Origin: an uncultured Paracoccaceae bacterium
GTDB taxonomy: Bacteria > Pseudomonadota > Alphaproteobacteria > Rhodobacterales > Rhodobacteraceae
NCBI GenBank assembly: GCA_947494675.1
Contig: CANLVP010000003.1
Location: 169,791 to 233,790 of the forward strand
Length of the DNA: 64,000 nucleotides
Reading direction: 5' to 3'
The notes beneath the pieces were generated by a model, which worked only from the letters and a program-made list of their open reading frames with translations, did not search any database and was not told where the DNA came from. Position numbers and translations under genes: made by a program. Position 1 is the first letter of the stretch. Each line of letters starts with the position of its first letter. Below, piece by piece: positions 18,995-28,350 of this stretch.

Positions 18995-20431
18995 ATGTTT
19001 TCAAAGTATAAAAAACCAGGTGGTGCCGATAAGGCCGCAGCAAAACCGCAACTGGCCCCGGTGCCCGACGCCACGGCCGAAGAGCCGCGCAAATCGCTGA
19101 TGAAGGCGATGCCTGCCAAGGCCGCAGAAGCGGCCCCCATGGACAAAGAGAAAAAGCGCAAAGAGCGGATCGGTGAGATCAAGCTTGAACTGCACAAGGC
19201 GCTTTTGGATAGTCTGAACCTCGCCGCGCTTGAAAACGCGACCGAGGCTGATTTGCGCAATGAAATCAACGCAATCGCCGCAGAAACGCTGGACGATATG
19301 GGCATTGTGCTCAACCGCGAAGAACGGACACAGCTCAGCCAGGCCCTCTTTTTCGAAGTCACGGGACTTGGCCCGCTTGAGGTCTTGCTGCAGGATGATA
19401 CGGTCAACGATATTCTGGTCAACGGCCCACAGCAGATCTTTGTGGAACGCGCTGGTAAGCTCGAACTCACCGACATCACGTTTAAAGATGAAAAGCACCT
19501 GCTGCGGATCATTGATAAGATCGTGTCGGCGGTGGGTCGCCGCGTCGACGAATCCAACCCTTATGTGGATGCCCGTCTTGCGGATGGTTCGCGTTTCAAC
19601 GCCATGGTGCCCCCTATTGCGGTGGACGGCAGCCTTGTCTCTATTCGTAAGTTCAAAAAGGACAAGCTGGGCATTGATGATCTGGTCAAATTCGGTGCCT
19701 TCACCGAAGAAATGGCCGCCTATCTTCAAGCCGCGGTTGCCACACGTCTGAACGTCATCGTCTCGGGCGGTACCGGTTCTGGTAAAACGACCACGCTCAA
19801 CGCGCTGTCGTCCTTTATCGACGACGCCGAACGCATCCTGACGATTGAGGATACGGCCGAACTTCAGCTGCAACAGACCCACGTGGGCCGGATGGAAAGC
19901 CGCCCGCCAAACGTCGAAGGCAAAGGTGGCGTGTCACAGCGTGACTGTCTGAAAAACGCCCTGCGTATGCGTCCTGACCGCATTATCGTGGGTGAAACGC
20001 GTGGCGAAGAAGTTATCGACATGCTGCAGGCCATGAACACTGGCCACGACGGGTCCATGACCACGATCCACGCCAACAGCGCCCGCGATGGTGTGTCACG
20101 TCTGGAAAACATGATTGCGATGGCCGGGATTGAGATGCCAATCAAGGCGGTCCGCTCACAGATTTCAAGCGCTGTGAACCTCATCGTGCAGGCCTCGCGT
20201 CTGCAAGATGGTTCGCGCCGCATGACCTCCATCACCGAAATTACCGGGATGGAAGGCGATGTGATCTCCATGCAAGAGGTGTTCCGCTACCAGCGCGTGG
20301 GCCTGACACCTGATAACAAGATCATCGGTCACTTCACCGCCACCGGCGTGCGCTCGAACTACTCCGAACGCTTCAAGCTGTGGGGCTACGACCTGCCACC
20401 GGCAATCTTTGAACCTATGGTCGCGGAGTAA
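18995..20431 (+). CDS. cpaF: Tad pilus assembly ATPase CpaF (TadA)
   Basis: The hexameric secretion ATPase that drives pilus extension and retraction. The 478-residue protein has a Lys/Ala-rich N-terminus, the N-terminal regulatory domain ([24 protein letters not shown] is a typical block, shown here in part: [13 protein letters not shown]), Walker [16 protein letters not shown], the Asp box around [10 protein letters not shown], and Walker [10 protein letters not shown]. The His box is [14 protein letters not shown]. All hallmark residues are intact. Confidence 0.97.
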   Translation: MFSKYKKPGGADKAAAKPQLAPVPDATAEEPRKSLMKAMPAKAAEAAPMDKEKKRKERIGEIKLELHKALLDSLNLAALENATEADLRNEINAIAAETLDDMGIVLNREERTQLSQALFFEVTGLGPLEVLLQDDTVNDILVNGPQQIFVERAGKLELTDITFKDEKHLLRIIDKIVSAVGRRVDESNPYVDARLADGSRFNAMVPPIAVDGSLVSIRKFKKDKLGIDDLVKFGAFTEEMAAYLQAAVATRLNVIVSGGTGSGKTTTLNALSSFIDDAERILTIEDTAELQLQQTHVGRMESRPPNVEGKGGVSQRDCLKNALRMRPDRIIVGETRGEEVIDMLQAMNTGHDGSMTTIHANSARDGVSRLENMIAMAGIEMPIKAVRSQISSAVNLIVQASRLQDGSRRMTSITEITGMEGDVISMQEVFRYQRVGLTPDNKIIGHFTATGVRSNYSERFKLWGYDLPPAIFEPMVAE

Positions 20432-20436
20432 ACGTC

Positions 20437-21402
20437 ATGATTTCTGCCGAACCACTTATCTATATTGTTATTTTTGCTGCTGTTCTGGCGCTCGTGCAGG
20501 GTGCCTATTTGGTGATCTTCGGCAAATCCATCTCGATGAACGGCAAGGTGAACCGCCGTCTTGAGCTTTTGGAAAAAGGCGGTGGCCGCGAACAGGTGCT
20601 GGAACAACTCCGCAAGGAGATGACCCAGCATATGAAATCGCAAAGCATCCCGCTTTATTCGATTTTGGCGGCTAAGGCGCAAAAGGCCAACATTGCATTT
20701 TCCCCACCGCAGATTCTGCTGCTGATGGCGGTGGTGTCCTTTGTGGCCTTTATCGGTCTGACCGTGGCCACGGACGTCAGCATTGCGGTCCGTGCCCTGC
20801 TTGGCCCGGCGATGGGTGTGGGCGGCGTGTTCGTCTGGATCAGCTCCAAGGCCAACAAGCGTATGGCGATGATCGAAGAGCAACTGCCCGAAGCGGTTGA
20901 ACTGATGGTCCGCTCCTTACGCGTGGGTCACCCGTTTTCTTCTGCGATTTCAATTGTCTCCAAAGAGGTGGCTGACCCCTTGGGGACCGAAATGGGCGTG
21001 ATCTCGGACGAGGCGGCATATGGCCGCGACATGGGTGAAACGCTCAAAGCCATGGCCGAACGTCTTGATATGCAAGATATGCGCTTCCTCGCAGTGGCCG
21101 TGACGATCCAGCAAACCTCGGGTGGTAACCTCGCTGAGATTTTGGACGGTTTGGCCAAGGTGATCCGTGCGCGGTTCCGTCTGTTCCGCCGGGTGAAAGC
21201 CATCACCGCCGAGGCGAAATGGTCCGGCAAGCTGCTGTCCGGTTTCCCTATTCTCGCGCTGATCGGCATCAACGTTATCCAGCCCAACTACTTTGACGAA
21301 GTGATGGAGACGCCCGTCTTTATCCCTGCATGTCTTGTAGTTGCAGGCTTTCTGGTCGCAAACCTCATCGTGATGCGCGCCCTTGTAAATATCAAAGTGT
21401 AA
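20437..21402 (+). CDS. tadB: Tad inner-membrane platform protein TadB
   Basis: One of the two T2SSF-domain platform proteins that couple CpaF to pilin assembly. The 321-residue product has an N-terminal membrane helix, a pair of helices near residues 80-135, the cytoplasmic T2SSF domain (ELMVRSLRVGHPFSSAISIV and QQTSGGNLAEIL), and two C-terminal helices. It follows cpaF by five bases, which suggests tight co-translation. Confidence 0.95.
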   Translation: MISAEPLIYIVIFAAVLALVQGAYLVIFGKSISMNGKVNRRLELLEKGGGREQVLEQLRKEMTQHMKSQSIPLYSILAAKAQKANIAFSPPQILLLMAVVSFVAFIGLTVATDVSIAVRALLGPAMGVGGVFVWISSKANKRMAMIEEQLPEAVELMVRSLRVGHPFSSAISIVSKEVADPLGTEMGVISDEAAYGRDMGETLKAMAERLDMQDMRFLAVAVTIQQTSGGNLAEILDGLAKVIRARFRLFRRVKAITAEAKWSGKLLSGFPILALIGINVIQPNYFDEVMETPVFIPACLVVAGFLVANLIVMRALVNIKV

Positions 21403-21414
21403 GGTGATCCCGTT

Positions 21415-22392
21415 ATGGAAATGATCGATACAATCAATGCGATGATCACCGACATGCTTGGGCCACGTGGCCCGCTGTTGCTGGTCGGTTTCCTGGGGAT
21501 CATGATGATCCTCGTGACCTTGCCTGTGCTGCTCAAGCGCGAGGCGGATCCGCTCGACAAGCTGAAAACCAACAACCGCGGCCCGGCGAAGCCCGGCGGC
21601 AAGGCCGAAAAGCTGCGCGCGCCCACCAGCAAGGACAAGTTGGAAAAGTACTCCAACTTCCTTGAACCGCAGGATGCCGAGGAGTTCTCGGCCATCAAGC
21701 TCAAGCTGATGCAGGCGGGCTACAAAAGCGCCAATGCAGTCCGGTTCTATTATTTCTTCCAATTCACGCTGGGCATTCTTGGCCTGATCGGTGGCGGGGC
21801 TTACCTGCTGATCAAGATGCAGCAGGGCGAAGTCACCCAGCAGAACATGATGCTGATGGTCCTCGGGCCGGGCGTCGCGGGCTACATGCTGCCCAAGTAT
21901 TGGGTCACCCGTCGTCAGGCGACACGTCAGGAAAACATCACCAACGGTTTCCCCGACGCGCTCGATCTGATGCTGGTCTGTGTGGAAGCGGGTCAATCGC
22001 TTGATCAATCCATCATCCGCGTGAGCCGTGAACTGAAATCAGGTTTCCCCGAGCTCGCCGAAGAGTTTGAGATTGTGGCCCACGAGATGAAGGCCGGTAA
22101 AGCCAAGGACAGCGTGCTGCGCGATCTGTCGGAACGTGCCGGTGTGCAGGATATCTCATCCTTTGTGACCGTGTTGATCCAAAGCCAACAGTTCGGTACA
22201 TCCATCGCTGACGCGCTGCGGGTCTATGCCTCTGAAATGCGGGATAAGCGTGTGATGCGCGCCGAAGAAGCGGCCAACAAGCTGCCCACCAAGATGACAT
22301 TGGCCACTATGATGTTGACGGTGCCGCCACTTCTGCTCATCCTGATCGGACCTTCGATCTACAATATCGCCCAGAACCTGGGCGGGGGATAA
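21415..22392 (+). CDS. tadC: Tad inner-membrane platform protein TadC
   Basis: The second platform protein, forming a pair with TadB. The 325-residue protein has an N-terminal helix (LLLVGFLGIMMILVTLPV), a charged linker, two central helices, the T2SSF domain (LDLMLVCVEAGQSLDQSI, TVLIQSQQFGTSIADALR), and a C-terminal helix ending IYNIAQNLGGG. It is 12 bases after tadB and seven before tadD. Confidence 0.95.
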   Translation: MEMIDTINAMITDMLGPRGPLLLVGFLGIMMILVTLPVLLKREADPLDKLKTNNRGPAKPGGKAEKLRAPTSKDKLEKYSNFLEPQDAEEFSAIKLKLMQAGYKSANAVRFYYFFQFTLGILGLIGGGAYLLIKMQQGEVTQQNMMLMVLGPGVAGYMLPKYWVTRRQATRQENITNGFPDALDLMLVCVEAGQSLDQSIIRVSRELKSGFPELAEEFEIVAHEMKAGKAKDSVLRDLSERAGVQDISSFVTVLIQSQQFGTSIADALRVYASEMRDKRVMRAEEAANKLPTKMTLATMMLTVPPLLLILIGPSIYNIAQNLGGG

Positions 22393-22398
22393 AACCAA

Positions 22399-22962
22399 AT
22401 GCGACATTGCCGGGCGATCATCGCCATGGCCCTGACAGTCACCTTAGCCGCCTGTTCCACAGGCGGCTTTGGCGTGTCCAACGATCCCGTCGGCGCGCCG
22501 GGCGTCGCGGGCCAAAGCGATGTTGATGGCCTCATCGTCGGGCACCGCCTGATGGCCGCTGGTGAATATGAACTGGCGCTCAAATCCTACACCCGCGCTG
22601 CCGGACAACAGGGCCTAAACGTCGACACCCTCTCGGCCCTCGGCTCTGCCAACCTCAAGCTTGGGCGATTGGGCCAAGCTGAACGCCTGCTCCGCCGCGC
22701 GACCGCCGAAGCGCCGGAGTTTCCGGCCGCCTGGAACAATCTGGGCGTCATTTTGCTGGAAAAACGCGAATATCCAGAAGCAGTTGAGGTTTTCCGTCGC
22801 GCCTTTGCAACGGATAACGGCAATTCTGACCAAATTCGCGAGAACCTGGCACTTGCGCTCGCCAAACTCGAAGATCCGTATTACGATCAAACCCAACAAA
22901 ACCAGGGACCAAAACTGGTACGGCGGGGCACGGGCGACTTTGTGATCCTGACCGATCTTTGA
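22399..22962 (+). CDS. tadD: TPR lipoprotein TadD
   Basis: A tetratricopeptide lipoprotein that helps the secretin to localise or multimerise. The 187-residue protein has a signal peptide with lipobox LAAC (Cys19) and about three TPR units, seen in AAGEYELALKSYTRAAG, LGRLGQAERLLRRATAEAP and REYPEAVEVFRRAFATD. The family is recognised from the TPR content plus its place directly after tadC. The gap to tadC is seven bases. Confidence 0.9.
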   Translation: MRHCRAIIAMALTVTLAACSTGGFGVSNDPVGAPGVAGQSDVDGLIVGHRLMAAGEYELALKSYTRAAGQQGLNVDTLSALGSANLKLGRLGQAERLLRRATAEAPEFPAAWNNLGVILLEKREYPEAVEVFRRAFATDNGNSDQIRENLALALAKLEDPYYDQTQQNQGPKLVRRGTGDFVILTDL

Positions 22963-22988
22963 AGGCAGAGAGCAGTAAAGGACGCAAA

Positions 22989-23846
22989 ATGCGCCACCCA
23001 ATCGTTATGTCATCTTTGATGGCGGCCCTCGTGGCCCTTTCCGCATGCAACAAATCCGGCGACGCGCAGGTTGAACGCGCCTTGCAAGACATGGATGTTG
23101 TTGACGAAACCAACCTCAACGATGTGATGCTGACCGTGGGTGACCCGGCTGCGGCCGTGAGCTATTTCCAGGGCTCCGCCGCCAAAGAACCGCAGCGGAT
23201 TGACCTGCAGCGCGGTCTTGCCAAAAGCCTGATCCGCGCCAAGCGACCCGCCGATGCGGTTGAGGCTTGGGAAAACGTCATCGCACGCACCGACAGCAAC
23301 CATGACGACCGCGTTGAAATGGCCGATGCGCTGATCCGCACCAACCGCTGGGACGAAGCGGCGGATATGCTTAACACGATCCCGCCCACCCATGAGACGT
23401 TCAAACGTTACCGGCTCGAGGCGATGGTCGCCGACAGCAAGGAACAATGGGGCAAGGCCGACAGCTTTTATGAAACCGCCGCCGGGCTGACCACGACCCC
23501 CGCTGGCGTGCTCAACAACTGGGGCTATTCCAAGCTGACGCGCGGCGATTATAGCGGCGCGGAACGCCTGTTTACCGACACGATCCGCATGGATGGCGGC
23601 ATCTTTACCGCCAAAAACAACCTCGTTTTGGCCCGTGGCGCGCAGCGCAAATATGACCTGCCCGTGATCCCGATGACCCAGGTTGAACGGGCGCAATTGC
23701 TGCACACGCTGGCGCTGACCGCGATCAAGCAAAACGATGTCACCATCGGCAAGGGCCTTTTGCGCGAAGCCGTCGACACCCACCCGCAACATTTTGAGGA
23801 GGCCAGCCGCGCGCTCGCCGCCCTCGAAGCGAACGTGTCCAACTGA
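22989..23846 (+). CDS. Second TPR lipoprotein of the tad locus
   Basis: A 285-residue lipoprotein with lipobox ALSAC and several TPR-like repeats (AKSLIRAKRPADAVEAWENV, NRWDEAADMLNTIPP, GDYSGAERLFTDTIR). Its likely role is to support outer-membrane steps of pilus assembly together with TadD, inferred from order and domain. The ATG at 22989 is preferred over a TTG at 22959, since AAGGACG stands close upstream and the signal peptide follows at once. Confidence 0.87.
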   Translation: MRHPIVMSSLMAALVALSACNKSGDAQVERALQDMDVVDETNLNDVMLTVGDPAAAVSYFQGSAAKEPQRIDLQRGLAKSLIRAKRPADAVEAWENVIARTDSNHDDRVEMADALIRTNRWDEAADMLNTIPPTHETFKRYRLEAMVADSKEQWGKADSFYETAAGLTTTPAGVLNNWGYSKLTRGDYSGAERLFTDTIRMDGGIFTAKNNLVLARGAQRKYDLPVIPMTQVERAQLLHTLALTAIKQNDVTIGKGLLREAVDTHPQHFEEASRALAALEANVSN

Positions 23847-23850
23847 TCAG

Positions 23851-24342
23851 ATGGGTTTGACCGCTCAGGCCGCTGGCTGGTTTCTGCTGGCGGCCATTCC
23901 GTTTGGTTTGTTCAGCATTTACAGCGACTTATCGCGGATGAAGATCCCCAATCTGGCGACAGACGGGCTTGCCGCCTGCTACATCGTGCTGGGGTTCCTT
24001 GCCCTCCCCTTTGATCTCTATCTCTGGGGCTTTGCCCATTATGCGGTGATGTTGGTCGCAGGCATCGCCCTTAATGCGGCCCGGATCATGGGTGCAGGCG
24101 ATAGCAAATTCATCGCTGCCGCCGCACCCTACGTGGCCATCGCGGACCTGCGGTTGATCCTGTTTCTCTTTCCAGCGGCCTTGATCGCGGCCTTCGTCAC
24201 CCACCGATTGGCCAAGCATTCGCCCCTGCGCGCAATGGTGCCAAACTGGGCCAGCTGGGACCAGGGCAAGCGGTTCCCCATGGGTTTTCCGCTTGGCATG
24301 ACGCTGATTATCTACCTGCTGATCGTGTTTTTCACCCGCTGA
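23851..24342 (+). CDS. cpaA: Prepilin peptidase CpaA (TadV)
   Basis: An inner-membrane aspartic protease that removes the leader of the Flp pilins. The 163-residue protein has about five hydrophobic helices and both catalytic aspartates: the first in YSDLSRMKIPN and the second in the GxGD motif MGAGDSKFIAA. It lacks the N-terminal methylase domain, as is normal for the TadV class. The start ATG at 23851 lies two bases after the stop of the preceding gene. Its likely targets are the three pilins at 13.3-14.2 kb. Confidence 0.95.
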   Translation: MGLTAQAAGWFLLAAIPFGLFSIYSDLSRMKIPNLATDGLAACYIVLGFLALPFDLYLWGFAHYAVMLVAGIALNAARIMGAGDSKFIAAAAPYVAIADLRLILFLFPAALIAAFVTHRLAKHSPLRAMVPNWASWDQGKRFPMGFPLGMTLIIYLLIVFFTR

Positions 24343-24456
24343 ACGCCCCCTAAATACAGCGTTTCGTCCATGATTTCGCCATAAATCCCTGCGATTTTGA
24401 CGCCAAATCCCGCCCAATCGGACGGGACAGGTGCAACTAGTCACAGGCGATACACG

Positions 24457-25767
24457 ATGAATATGGAAACCACTGGCGTCATGGCGCCCCCCGCCCCCAA
24501 GGGCCTAGATGGTATGCGTCTGCCGGTCGCGATGATGCGCGATATCCTGATCAAGACCATGTACCGCATGAACTTCGACATGGTCTCCGACATCGCCAAA
24601 TCCGTTTGTCTGCCGATCCCCGTGACACAAGAACTCGTCGATCTGGCCCGAGGTCAACTGTTGCTCGAGGCGACAGGCACCCTGAACGCCAACAACGGAA
24701 ATGAAATGGGCTATCAGCTGACCGACGCCGGCAAAGCCCGCGCGCAAGACGCGCTACGCCAGTCGGAATATTTCGGTGCCATGCCCGTCCCGCTGTCGGT
24801 TTACCACGAACAGATTAAGCGGCAGTCAATCCGCAACATCCACATCACCAAGGATCAGCTTTTGTCGGCCATGGGCCACCTGATCCTGCCTGATGACCTG
24901 CTGGATAACCTTGGCCCCGCGGTTGGCGCTGGTCGCTCGATCCTGATGTATGGCCCACCGGGTAACGGTAAATCCTCGATTTCAAACGGTATTCGGGACG
25001 CGCTTGGCGACAAGATCTATGTGCCGCGTGCCGTCGAATACTCCGGTCAGGTGATCACCGTCTATGACCCAATCGTGCACAACGCGGCCGAAGAGGAAGA
25101 ACAAGACGCCAATTCCCTGCGCCGCACAACGGGCCGATTTGACACGCGCTATGTCCGTTGCGAACGCCCAACCGTGATCACGGGTGGTGAATTGTCGCTC
25201 GAAATGCTCGATCTGGTCTACAACCCCGTGGCACGGACTTATCAGGCACCGCTGCAAATGAAGTCGACCGGCGGCATCTTTATCGTGGACGATTTGGGCC
25301 GTCAGGCTGAACCCCCGCAAAGCCTTGTGAACCGCTGGATTGTTCCGCTGGAAGAGAACAAGGATATCCTTGCCCTGCAATCAGGTGAGAAATTCGAGGT
25401 GCCATTCGACACGCTCGTGATCTTCTCCACCAACTTCCACCCCAACGCGATCTTCGATATGGCCGCGCTGCGCCGGATTTTCTACAAGATCAAAATCGAT
25501 GGCCCCTGTCAGGCGGACTTCCTCAAGATTTTCGCCATGGTTGCCCGCAAGCGCAAAATGCCGCTGGACGAAGCGACTTTGGTGCATCTGCTCAACAACC
25601 GCTATCCCGAGATCGACAACGTCTACGCGAACTATCAGCCGATCTTTTTGATCGACCAGATGATCGCGATTTGCGAATTTGAGGGGAAGCCTTACCACAT
25701 GTCCCCCGAACTGATTGACCGCGCATGGAACAACATGTTCGTCAAGGAAGAGGACATCGTCCGCTAA
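24457..25767 (+). CDS. AAA family ATPase beside the tad locus, function unknown
   Basis: A 436-residue soluble ATPase. Walker A is GPPGNGKS at residues 166-173 and Walker B is GGIFIVDDLGRQ; a sensor-like FSTNFHPNAIFD and an arginine-finger-like LRRIFYKIKI follow. The N-terminal 130 residues have a winged-helix-like feel (LVDLARGQLLLEATG). It is not the CpaF or CpaE type. The partner is unknown; its location directly after cpaA in many Rhodobacterales loci suggests a link with pilus work or regulation, which is inference. The ATG at 24457 is preferred over an upstream non-ATG start. Confidence 0.85.
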   Translation: MNMETTGVMAPPAPKGLDGMRLPVAMMRDILIKTMYRMNFDMVSDIAKSVCLPIPVTQELVDLARGQLLLEATGTLNANNGNEMGYQLTDAGKARAQDALRQSEYFGAMPVPLSVYHEQIKRQSIRNIHITKDQLLSAMGHLILPDDLLDNLGPAVGAGRSILMYGPPGNGKSSISNGIRDALGDKIYVPRAVEYSGQVITVYDPIVHNAAEEEEQDANSLRRTTGRFDTRYVRCERPTVITGGELSLEMLDLVYNPVARTYQAPLQMKSTGGIFIVDDLGRQAEPPQSLVNRWIVPLEENKDILALQSGEKFEVPFDTLVIFSTNFHPNAIFDMAALRRIFYKIKIDGPCQADFLKIFAMVARKRKMPLDEATLVHLLNNRYPEIDNVYANYQPIFLIDQMIAICEFEGKPYHMSPELIDRAWNNMFVKEEDIVR

Positions 25768-25793
25768 TCCGGGTTAACCGGCCTTAACACTTC

Positions 25794-25848
25794 GATGCGC
25801 ATTGGTTCTGCATCAGTCGTGTATGGGTTGTGCATAGGTTCTGGCTCG
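25794..25848. repeat. Array of five degenerate 11-bp tandem repeats
   Basis: Exact 11-base steps give GATGCGCATTG, GTTCTGCATCA, GTCGTGTATGG, GTTGTGCATAG and GTTCTGGCTCG. The consensus is close to GTTCTGCATAG. The array ends 17 bases before the helicase ATG. A direct repeat GTTC-N7-GTTC is the alphaproteobacterial LexA box, and the 11-base step matches that spacing, with one mismatch at 25827-25841 (GTTG-N7-GTTC). A matching array occurs at 60005-60059. Confidence 0.7.
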
Positions 25849-25865
25849 GTCATTTTGACCGTGCG

Positions 25866-28307
25866 ATGACCCCTTTGCCCCCTCAATTCTCCGACTGGTT
25901 TTCCGCCCGTGGATGGTCGATCCATCCGCACCAGCAGGACATGTTGGACCGCGCTGATGCCCCCGCATTGTTGCTGATCGCGCCGACCGGTGGTGGGAAG
26001 ACCTTGGCCGGTTTCCTGCCAACACTGGCAGAGCTTTCGGATGGACAACACGTTGGAATCCATACGCTTTACGTCTCTCCGCTCAAGGCGCTTGCGGCTG
26101 ATATCAAACGCAACCTCCGCACGCCTGTCGATGAAATGGGCCTGCCTATCCGGATCGAGGATCGTACCGGCGACACCTCTGCCACGCAAAAGAAGCGCCA
26201 GCGCGCTGACCCGCCGCATATTTTGCTGACGACGCCGGAAAGTCTTGCGTTATTAACATCTTACGAGGATGCCCCGCGCATGTTTCGCGGGCTGCAACGG
26301 GTCATCGTCGATGAGATTCACGCCCTGCAAGAAAGCAAACGCGGCGACCAGTTGATGCTTGCCTTGGGGCGTCTGCAACGGCTCGCCCCCGGCCTGCGCC
26401 GTGTAGGTCTTTCGGCCACCGTCGAAGACCCTGCCATCATCGCTAAGTCCTTGGCATGTCACCCAGATCCCTGTGAAATCCTGCACGCCGACCCCGGCCC
26501 AGCACCCGATATTTCGATGCTGGTGACCGAGGAAAAGCCGCCGTGGTCAGGTGGTGGTGCCGCTTACGCGATCCCTGCCGTGTTGGAGCAGGTGCGCAAA
26601 CACAAAACCACGTTGATTTTTCACAACACGCGCGCGCAGGCTGAAATTTTCTTTCATAATCTGTGGCTTAGCAATACTGACGATCTGCCAATCGGGATCC
26701 ATCACGGCTCACTCAGTCGGGACCAACGCGAAAAAGTCGAAGGTGCGATGGTCCGTGGTGACCTGCGCGCCATCGTTTGCACCGGCAGCCTCGACCTTGG
26801 CATCGACTGGGGCGATGTGGACCTTGTGATCCAGATCGGTGCCCCCAAAAACGTCAAACGTCTGATCCAAAGGATCGGTCGCGCAAATCACCGCTACAAC
26901 GCGCCTTCCAAAGCCCTGTTGGTGCCCGCCAATCGCTTCGAAGTCATTGAATGTATTGCCGCTTTGGACGCCGCGATGGAAGGCGACCTTGACGGCGATC
27001 CCCCCGGCCCCGGCCCCCGCGACGTGCTGTGTCAGCACATCCTCATCAGTGCCTGCGCGGGCCCCTTCAGCGCTGATGATCTCTTCGCTGAAGTTCGCAC
27101 CGTTGGCGCCTTTGCTAATCTTACGCGTGCACAGTTCGATGAATGTCTGGAGTTCTGCGCCACCGGCGGCTACGCCCTTCGCGCCTATGATAAGTGGAAA
27201 AGGCTGAAAGAAATCAATGACATGTGGCACCTGCGCGACCCGCGCGCCACACGCAACATTAGGATGAATATCGGCACGATCCAAGACACCGACACCCTGA
27301 AGGTCCGGTTCAAAGGCAGCTTTAAGTCATTGGGCGAAATCGAAGAAGGCTTTGCCGCCTCCCTGACGCCGGGCGACACTTTCCTGATCGGTGGCCGGAT
27401 CGTGCGGTATGAATCCCTGCGCGAAATGACGGTCGAAGTATCCCGCAACGCGTCAAAAAAGCCCAAGATCGCGACCTTTATGGGGACCAAATTTGCCACC
27501 TCGACGCAGCTACAGGCGCGCATCCTGCGCATGTTTGAAACCGGCGATCTGGATAGCCTGCCCGATCACACCCGCGACTGGCTGAACCTCCAAAAAGAGG
27601 TTTCAAAACTGCCCGAGGCCAATCGTATCTTGGTTGAGAGCTTTCATCACAATGGACAGGCGCACACGGTGTTCTATGGCTTTGCGGGCCGTAACGCCAT
27701 GCAAACGCTGGGACTCTTACTCACCCAGCGTATGGAACAACTCGCGCTTAACCCCTTGGGCTTTGTCGCGACCGATTATGCCACGATGGTCTGGGGCCTT
27801 GATCCGGTCACCGATCCCACACCGCTTTTGCAACCCGATGCCCTACGCGACGGGTTTGAAACCTGGCTCCAGGGCAATGCGGTGATGAAAAAGACCTTTC
27901 GCACAGCCGCGACCATTGCCGGGTTGATTGAACGCAATCTCCCGCAGGCCCGTAAATCGGGTCGTCAAGCCACTTTCAGCTCTGACATCCTGTATGAGAC
28001 TTTGGTGAAATATGACCCTGACCACCTGATGCTCGACATTACGCGGGATGAGGCGCTGTCAGGTCTTGTCGATCTTGGCCGTATTGAAGAGATGTTGGCC
28101 CGCACAAATGGGCGTTTTGACCATGTCGTCCGTGATCATGTCACGCCACTCGCGGCACCGTTGATGCTGGAAGTTGGTCGTGTCCCGATCAAGGGCGAGG
28201 GCCGCGAATTGCTTGTGGAGCGCGAGACCCAAGCCTTGATGGAGGCGTCTGGCCTGAACCAAATCGACGTACCAAAGTCCAAACCCCAATGGCGTGTGGG
28301 ATGGTAG
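25866..28307 (+). CDS. Lhr-type DEXH helicase, ligase-associated DNA damage response
   Basis: A superfamily 2 helicase of the Lhr-core type found with PdeM and often with an ATP-dependent ligase and exonuclease in bacterial repair islands. The 813-residue protein has Walker A APTGGGKTLAG, a DEIH box in VIVDEIHALQ, motif III LSATV, and motif VI QRIGRANHR. The Lhr winged-helix and accessory domains follow through the C-terminus. The ATG at 25866 is taken over a TTG at 25830. The ligase and exonuclease genes are not in the window. It is 43 bases upstream of pdeM. Confidence 0.93.
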   Translation: MTPLPPQFSDWFSARGWSIHPHQQDMLDRADAPALLLIAPTGGGKTLAGFLPTLAELSDGQHVGIHTLYVSPLKALAADIKRNLRTPVDEMGLPIRIEDRTGDTSATQKKRQRADPPHILLTTPESLALLTSYEDAPRMFRGLQRVIVDEIHALQESKRGDQLMLALGRLQRLAPGLRRVGLSATVEDPAIIAKSLACHPDPCEILHADPGPAPDISMLVTEEKPPWSGGGAAYAIPAVLEQVRKHKTTLIFHNTRAQAEIFFHNLWLSNTDDLPIGIHHGSLSRDQREKVEGAMVRGDLRAIVCTGSLDLGIDWGDVDLVIQIGAPKNVKRLIQRIGRANHRYNAPSKALLVPANRFEVIECIAALDAAMEGDLDGDPPGPGPRDVLCQHILISACAGPFSADDLFAEVRTVGAFANLTRAQFDECLEFCATGGYALRAYDKWKRLKEINDMWHLRDPRATRNIRMNIGTIQDTDTLKVRFKGSFKSLGEIEEGFAASLTPGDTFLIGGRIVRYESLREMTVEVSRNASKKPKIATFMGTKFATSTQLQARILRMFETGDLDSLPDHTRDWLNLQKEVSKLPEANRILVESFHHNGQAHTVFYGFAGRNAMQTLGLLLTQRMEQLALNPLGFVATDYATMVWGLDPVTDPTPLLQPDALRDGFETWLQGNAVMKKTFRTAATIAGLIERNLPQARKSGRQATFSSDILYETLVKYDPDHLMLDITRDEALSGLVDLGRIEEMLARTNGRFDHVVRDHVTPLAAPLMLEVGRVPIKGEGRELLVERETQALMEASGLNQIDVPKSKPQWRVGW

Positions 28308-28350
28308 GGAAGCGATTGCTAAAGCTCAAAAAATACGGCAAGAACAGATC

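Noticed and set aside
25774..25788. TTAA-N6-TTAAC after the AAA ATPase gene as a CtrA box
   Set aside because: The spacing is six, not seven, and the bases form part of a CCGG-flanked palindrome instead.
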